Below, piece by piece: positions 58,613 through 64,000 of a stretch of 64,000 nt of DNA. The notes under the pieces were generated by a model, which was given only the letters and a program-made list of their open reading frames with translations, made no database searches and was not told the DNA's origin. This stretch comes from Apium graveolens. Taxonomy: Eukaryota > Streptophyta > Magnoliopsida > Apiales > Apiaceae. The number at the start of each line of letters is the position of its first letter. Position 1 is the first letter of the stretch. A program made the position numbers and the translations under genes. Location of the stretch: the NCBI RefSeq assembly GCF_009905375.1, contig NC_133647.1, forward strand, positions 136,581,263 to 136,645,262, written 5' to 3'.

Positions 58613-61600
58613 TTGCAGGGCAACAGGAAAAATATTTTAGTTCTGGACAGTGGATGTTCAGGACATATGACTGGAAATAAGGCCCTGCTATCAGACTTTG
58701 TTGGGAAAGCTGGCCCAAGTGTTTCTTATGGAGATGGCAACATTGGAAAAACTTTGGGATATGGCAATATCAATCTTGGGAATGTCATTATTAAAGATGT
58801 AGCTCTGGTCTCAGGACTTAAACACAACTTACTGAGTATAAGTCAAACCTGTGACAGAGGTTATCATGTTGATTTCTTTGCAGAACATTGTGAAATAGTT
58901 AGTAAATCTAAAGGAAAAATTGTTCTGAAGGGATTCAAGCGTGGTAACATTTATGAAGCTAAGCTTTCAACAAGTTCTGATGGTTCTGCAATCTGTTTAG
59001 TGAGTAGAGCCTCAACTGAAGAAAGCTGGAATTGGCACAAGAAACTCTCTCATTTAAACTTCAACAAGATAAATGAACTGATCAAGAAAGATCTTGTGAG
59101 AGGACTGCCAAAATCAGTGTTTGTTCCTGATGGTCTTTGTGACTCATGTCAGAAGGCTAAACAAAGAAAATCTTCGTTCAAGAGCAAGACTGAATCATCA
59201 ATTCTTGAGCCTTATTATCTACTTCATGTTGATCTATTTGGTCCAGTGAATGTCATGTCTATTGCAAAGAAGAAATATGCGTTGGTCATAGTAGATGAGT
59301 TCACCAGATACACATGGGTGTATTTCTTGCACACAAAAAGTGAAACTGCATCTATCCTGATTGATCATGTCAAACATCTGGATAAATTGATCAAAGATTC
59401 TGTGAAAAGTTTGAGGAGTGATAATGGCACCGAATTCAAGAATTTGATAATGGAAGAGTTCTGCAAAAATCATGGAATAAAGCAGGAATTTTCTGCTCCT
59501 GGAACTCCACAGCAAAATGGAGTTGTTGAAAGGAAGAATAGAACTCTAATTGAAGCTGCACGAATAATGCTTGAAGAAGCAAAGCTTCCAACCTATTTCT
59601 GGGCTGAAGCTGTGCAGACTGCTTGTTTTACTCAAAATGCAACACTCATTAACAAGCATGGAAAAACACCATATGAGATGGTGAAGAACAAGAAGCCAAA
59701 TCTCAAATACTTTCATGTATTTGGATGTAAGTGTTTTGTTCTCAAGACTCATCCTGAACAGCTATCCAAGTTTGATCTAAAAGCTGATGAGGGAATCTTT
59801 GTAGGATATCCACTTTCTACAAAAGCCTTCAGAGTCTATAATTTGAGAACAAAAGTGGTCATGGAATCTATCAATGTCTCTTTTGATGACAAGAAGATCA
59901 CTGGACTTGAAGATTGCATTGATCATGATAAGCTGAGATTTGAAAATGAAGATTCATATTCTGATACCTCAAGTCCTGACAGTCTAAGTCTTGATACTGT
60001 AAATTCTGATGGATTAAACTCTGATGTTATTGAAACTGTGGTGACTACGTCAAAGGAAGATGCACCAATGCAAGGGGAGCATACTCAAGATATTATCACA
60101 TCTCAAGAAGCATCAGAACATACATCTGGCTCTTCAAATTCTGATTCGTCAAGTTCTGATAAGCCAAGTACTGACAGTGCTGAAAATCTAAATACTGAAG
60201 GATCCAACTCAGAGAGCATAGTTTCAGGGGGAGCATCAGAAAATGAAACCGAAGACAGCATGAATCATGGGGGAGCATCCAGTTCTAGAGAAAATCTTCC
60301 ATCTGCAAGGAAGTGGACAAAATCACATACACCTGATTTTATAATTGGAAATCCTGAGGCAGGTGTCAGAACTAGAACAGGTACTTCGAATGAATGTCTT
60401 TACAATTCTTTTCTCTCTCAGTCTGAGCCAAAGAAAGTGGAAGAAGCTCTTCAAGATGCTGATTGGGTGCAAGCAATGCAGGAAGAGTTGAATGAATTTG
60501 AAAGAAACAAAGTCTGGACCTTAGTGCCAAGACCCAAGAATAGATCGGTTGTTGGTACAAAGTGGGTATTCAGAAACAAAACTGACAGTGATGGCATAAT
60601 TGTAAGGAACAAGGCAAGGCTGGTTGCAAAAGGATATTCTCAATAGGAGGGAATTGACTATGATGAAACATTTGCTCCAGTTGCTAGGTTAGAAGCCATA
60701 AGGATATTCATGGCTTATGCTGCTCACAAAAAGTTTACTGTCTTTCAAATGGATGTGAAAAGTGCTTTTCTCAATGGAGAATTGGAAGAGGAAGTATATG
60801 TTGAACAACCTCCAGGCTTTGTAGATTCCAAACATCCAGATTATGTCTACAGGCTTGATAAAGCACTTTATGGACTTAAGCAAGCTCCTAGAGAATGGTA
60901 TGAGACTTTAGCTCAGTTTCTTCTGGAAAGTGGATTCAACAGAGGAACTATTGACAAAACATTGTTCTATCTCAACCATGGCAAGGACTTACTTTTGATC
61001 CAGATTTATGTTGATGATATTATTTTTGGGTCTCCAAATGACAAACTTTGCAAAAAGTTTGCCAACCTAATGCAGTCAAGATATCAGATGAGTATGATGG
61101 GAGAACTTAGTTATTTTCTGGGCCTTCAAGTCAAGCAGAGTGAAGAAGGAACTTTTATTTGTCAATCTAAGTACACCAGAAACTTGCTGAAAAAATTTGG
61201 AATGCAAGACTGTTCAAGTGCATCCACTCCCATGGCCACTGCAACAAAACTGGATAAGGATACTGGTAATTCAGTAGATATTACTGATTACAGAGGTATG
61301 ATTGGCTCACTTCTCTATCTAACTGCTAGTAGACCAGATATCATGTTTGCTACCTGTCTTTGTGCAAGATTTCAAGCAGATCCAAGAGAACCTCACTTAA
61401 CAGCTGTAAAAAGAATCTTTAAGTATCTTAAAGGAACAGCTGATCTAGGATTATGGTATCCTAGAGAATCAGATTTTAAATTAATAGGTTACTCAGATGC
61501 AGATTTTGCAGGTTGCAAAATTGACAGGAAAAGCACAAGTGGTAGTTGCCAATTTCTTGGAGGCAGGTTGGTTTCTTGGTATAGCAAGAAACAAAAGTCA

Positions 61601-61963
61601 ATTTCCACATCAACTGCAGAAGCAGAGTATATTGCTGCAGGAAGCTGCTGTGCACAGATTCTCTGGATGAAGAATCAGTTACTAGATTATGGGTTAACGT
61701 ATTTCAAAATCCCTATTTACTGTGATAATCAAAGTGCTATTGCTATGACAGGTAATCCAGTTCAACACTCTATGACAAAGCACATCAGCATCAGGTACCA
61801 TTTCATCAGGGAACATGTGGATGAAGGTACAGTGGAATTGCATTTTGTTCCCACAGATCAACAAGTAGCAGATATCTTCACAAAACCACTGTGTGAAGCT
61901 ACCTTTTCAAAATTGGTAAATGAACTTGGAATGATTTCAGGTTCTTTCTCTAAATCTGCTTAA
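58613..61963 (+). pseudogene. Copia-3 pol: protease, integrase, RT, RNase H
   Basis: Open in the gag frame after TGA 58610-58612. Protease: 'LVLDSGCSGHMTG' (58640). Pre-integrase: 'WHKKLSHLNFNKINEL'. Integrase D,D,E: 'HVDLFGPV' (59226), 'RSDNGTEFKN' (59416), '[13 protein letters not shown]' (59510). The Ser-rich linker (59950-60240) contains purine tracts. RT starts at 'WVFRNKTDSDG', has TAG at 60644-60646 where Gln is expected, then continues in the same frame: '[20 protein letters not shown]', '[10 protein letters not shown]' (61005). RNase H: '[19 protein letters not shown]' and 'VADIFTKPL'. Apart from that TAG all domains are complete. Confidence 0.93.
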
Positions 61964-63290
61964 ACTTGTTCTATGTTATCAGACTTTATGATCAGTATTT
62001 ACAGAATTAATCTCTTTGTATATTCTGTGCATTAATTGATAAATGTCTTTAAGTACTGACTGTTGTCTGATATATGTTTCTAAACTCTGATAAGTGATAT
62101 GTCTGTTTCAGTAACTATTCAATCCTATGAGGATAACTGTGCTAGATACTGACCTACTAGTCTTCAATAAACAAATGATCCCATGAAAGAAGTAATTATT
62201 TCTGTGGAAATCTTATGACACAAGCAAATTCTGATAACTGAGCTTAGTTAAGTTTACTTTTATATCTTATTACTAAGTCATAAATTAGAATAATGCTACT
62301 CATCTGTTTAAGTTCTGATTCTAGTAAAACTGCTGAATGTACTAAGTGCTGATAAACCTCACTTATCAAAAGAAGAAGAACAATAATCAAAGAATAATAT
62401 CAGGTACTCCTTTGAGATCTAGAGTAAAAATGTGAAAGGGACGACCCAAGTGCATTGCTGGTATTAAGTAAATATGCATTAGAAAAGCAAAATATTTTCT
62501 TGGTGACTTTTCACACTCTATGATTACTGGAGAAATACTCTGATAATAGCATAAATTCTGATAAACAGTCGTGACTCACTTACACTGAGAAGCCTCTGTA
62601 AAATAGAATTTCAAAAGATGCATAAAATTAGCACAAAAACAGTAGAGGTGAACTCATGCATGAACTCATTTATCAGTAGGTTTCAGGATAATGGCAGCTC
62701 TTTAGAAAAATTTTAATTATGACTTATTTCTAAGATGTACTGAAGTAGATCAGACTTTACTCTTTGTCTGTTATTTAGCTTAATGCACACACACATCACT
62801 CCATATGAATGATGAAATTTCTGTGGTGGTCTATGTTATTTTAGATCAACAGTCATTGTGTCACTTTTGCACAAATTCTGAGGACAAGTTCTAGTTACAC
62901 GTTCTGATGATTAAGTTCTGACGTTCATAACTACGAACTTGTATGAGTATTTACTAAGATAGATATTCCTTGTTCGAGTTAAGACATTATGTTCTGATGA
63001 CTGTTAAGTTCTGGTATAGGTCTAAGTTCTGATTTTTCAGTCTAACCCTTTACTTGACTTATCTGTGAGTAAAATTTGGTAACAGTCTCAGATTAATTTC
63101 GAAATGTTGAAGTGGAAGATTAATAGTCTATGGTTAAAACATAATGGCACTCGTCCTTGAACAGTTCACTCTTGTTACATGTGTACATTCCTTTTCCAAT
63201 GACTGTTATTCTTTTTCAAAGTCTAGGGAGACGAGGTAGAATTAATTCTACCTGTCTACATTCAATATCTTTGTGTCTCTTGGCATTCTC
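61964..63290 (+). other. Long 3' non-coding region of Copia-3
   Basis: It has no ORF of note. It contains frequent 'ctgataa', 'agttctga' and 'agtactga' strings, for example at 62090, 62220, 62315, 62345 and many between 62880 and 63030. This is the region between pol and the 3' LTR typical of Sireviruses. Confidence 0.7.
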
Positions 63291-63375
63291 TTGCCTATAT
63301 ATGCAACCACTTCACATCAGTCTTTCCATCACATTCTTCTCACACACTTATCCTCTTTCTTCTGTCAAAAACACA

Positions 63376-63651
63376 ATGGTTCGATACAACATGTTTTTGA
63401 ACACACAAACCTTCACAATGGAGCTCAGTTGTGCCGAGTGGCAGCAGGAGTGGCATATAACAGCCATTCCTGAGGAGATCTGGGACTCTGTCCCACAGGA
63501 GGTGCTGGCTCACCTTCTATTCTTCGAGATGGATTACCATCGCCATCTGGAGCGCCTGGAGGAGGAAAGGCGGGAAGCTATCCGTCAGCAAGAGCGAATC
63601 ATTCGACTCGCTATCTTGTTTGTCGAAGATAGGAAGAGGAGGATGACTTAA
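63376..63651 (+). CDS. Short ORF of unknown function in the Copia-3 3' region
   Basis: 91 codons from ATG 63376 ('MVRYNMFLNTQTFTMELS'). The frame is open further upstream to 63157, but this ATG fits the context 'acacaatgg' and lies 80 bp after a TATA-like string (63296-63302) with a CT-rich leader between. The protein is acidic in the middle ('WHITAIPEEIWDSVPQEVLA') and ends in a charged helix with 'RLEEERREAIRQQERIIRL' and a basic tail 'EDRKRRMT'. A coiled coil is likely; there is no membrane segment. I do not recognise the family. Composition is GC-richer than its surroundings. Confidence 0.55.
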   Translation: MVRYNMFLNTQTFTMELSCAEWQQEWHITAIPEEIWDSVPQEVLAHLLFFEMDYHRHLERLEEERREAIRQQERIIRLAILFVEDRKRRMT

Positions 63652-64000
63652 TCTCATCTTCTTCCTGTTCTTCTTCATCCTCAGCTTTGTCAGGCTTCTT
63701 AGCTAGGACTAAAGCTGTTGACGTTAGGATTAGAAGCTTAGGGAAAATCTTGTATTGATGTAATTTCTATTTCATATATGTATTGACTTGATATATTAAT
63801 GAAAACTGTTTTTACTTCAAGATTTTGTCTCTGAGTTATTTTATCTGTGTTGTTAAATCCTGCTTGATATTCTGATGACCATTTAAATTTTGTCTTTATT
63901 TAAGTTCTGATTCTTTGTCAGCACTTATTCATCGAAATTATCTCGGTCATTTTTAACATGATTCATTTTCAGAATATTAATGTTGCAGTGAAAAACAATT
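63652..64000 (+). other. Downstream of the short ORF
   Basis: CT-rich then AT-rich sequence with 'attaatgaaaact' near 63798, which could serve as a polyadenylation region. The 3' LTR of Copia-3 is not reached. Confidence 0.5.

Larger units (their letters stand above)
55643..64000 (+). mobile_element. Sirevirus-type Ty1-copia element (Copia-3), 3' end outside the window
   Basis: The 5' LTR (55643-56241), initiator-Met primer site (56244-56255), gag, pol and a long 3' region run to the window edge; the 3' LTR is not reached. It was inserted into Copia-2, with left target copy ATCAC (55638-55642). Three CCHC knuckles in gag and a long 3' region after RNase H are Sirevirus traits. Only a few in-frame stops occur, so it is the best-preserved element here. 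Confidence 0.9.

Overview
This is nuclear DNA of a flowering plant, most likely a dicot; an asterid is plausible but that is an impression, not a test. The evidence is AT-rich sequence, spliced genes with GT-AG introns, Ty1-copia elements primed by initiator Met-tRNA (including Sirevirus types), Tat and chromovirus gypsy remnants, and a plant-type En/Spm (CACTA) transposon. I see no bacterial-type operon, CRISPR array or defence locus, and no rRNA or tRNA gene.

Layout. 1-1815 is a satellite array of about 176 bp monomers, joined to the end of a CACTA element at 2458. From a TATA box near 3301 to 26294 lies one host gene on the + strand: a decayed paralogue of CAND1 (the cullin exchange factor). 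I can follow fifteen exons from 4175 to 26294. Intron 1 is swollen by a Tat gypsy remnant (4984-7970), a chromovirus remnant (7971-8714) and a complete but disabled copia element (8720-15416, target duplication ATGCT). Intron 9 carries a second complete copia element on the minus strand (18782-23731, target duplication GTTAT). The gene has lost the C-terminal half of CAND1, has a frame-breaking deletion in exon 13, and ends in an unrelated basic tail.

26.4-35.5 kb is a mosaic of duplicated pieces: two copies of the 3' flank of the gene, two copies of a copia RNase H fragment, a stub of exon 15, a truncated copia element, a LINE fragment, and a second copy of gene exons 2-4 with the same chromovirus remnant upstream. 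Copy B lacks the 8720 copia element, so it preserves the empty site; copy A preserves the empty sites of two LTR-like insertions found only in copy B.

35.9-64 kb is a nest. A Sirevirus-like copia element (minus strand, 3' LTR 35895-36948) carries a very long third ORF downstream of pol. It was hit by a solo LTR (39762-41320), by a 9.4 kb CACTA element (46041-55412, target duplication ACT) and by a second Sirevirus (+ strand, 5' LTR at 55643), which runs off the window. That last element is the youngest-looking: gag is open, pol has one nonsense codon, and a short ORF with its own TATA-like box sits in its 3' region.

The genes do not form one pathway. The biological interest is the decay, partial duplication and tailing of a CAND1 paralogue, the extra ORFs of the two Sireviruses, and short motifs scattered through each Sirevirus from LTR to coding sequence.
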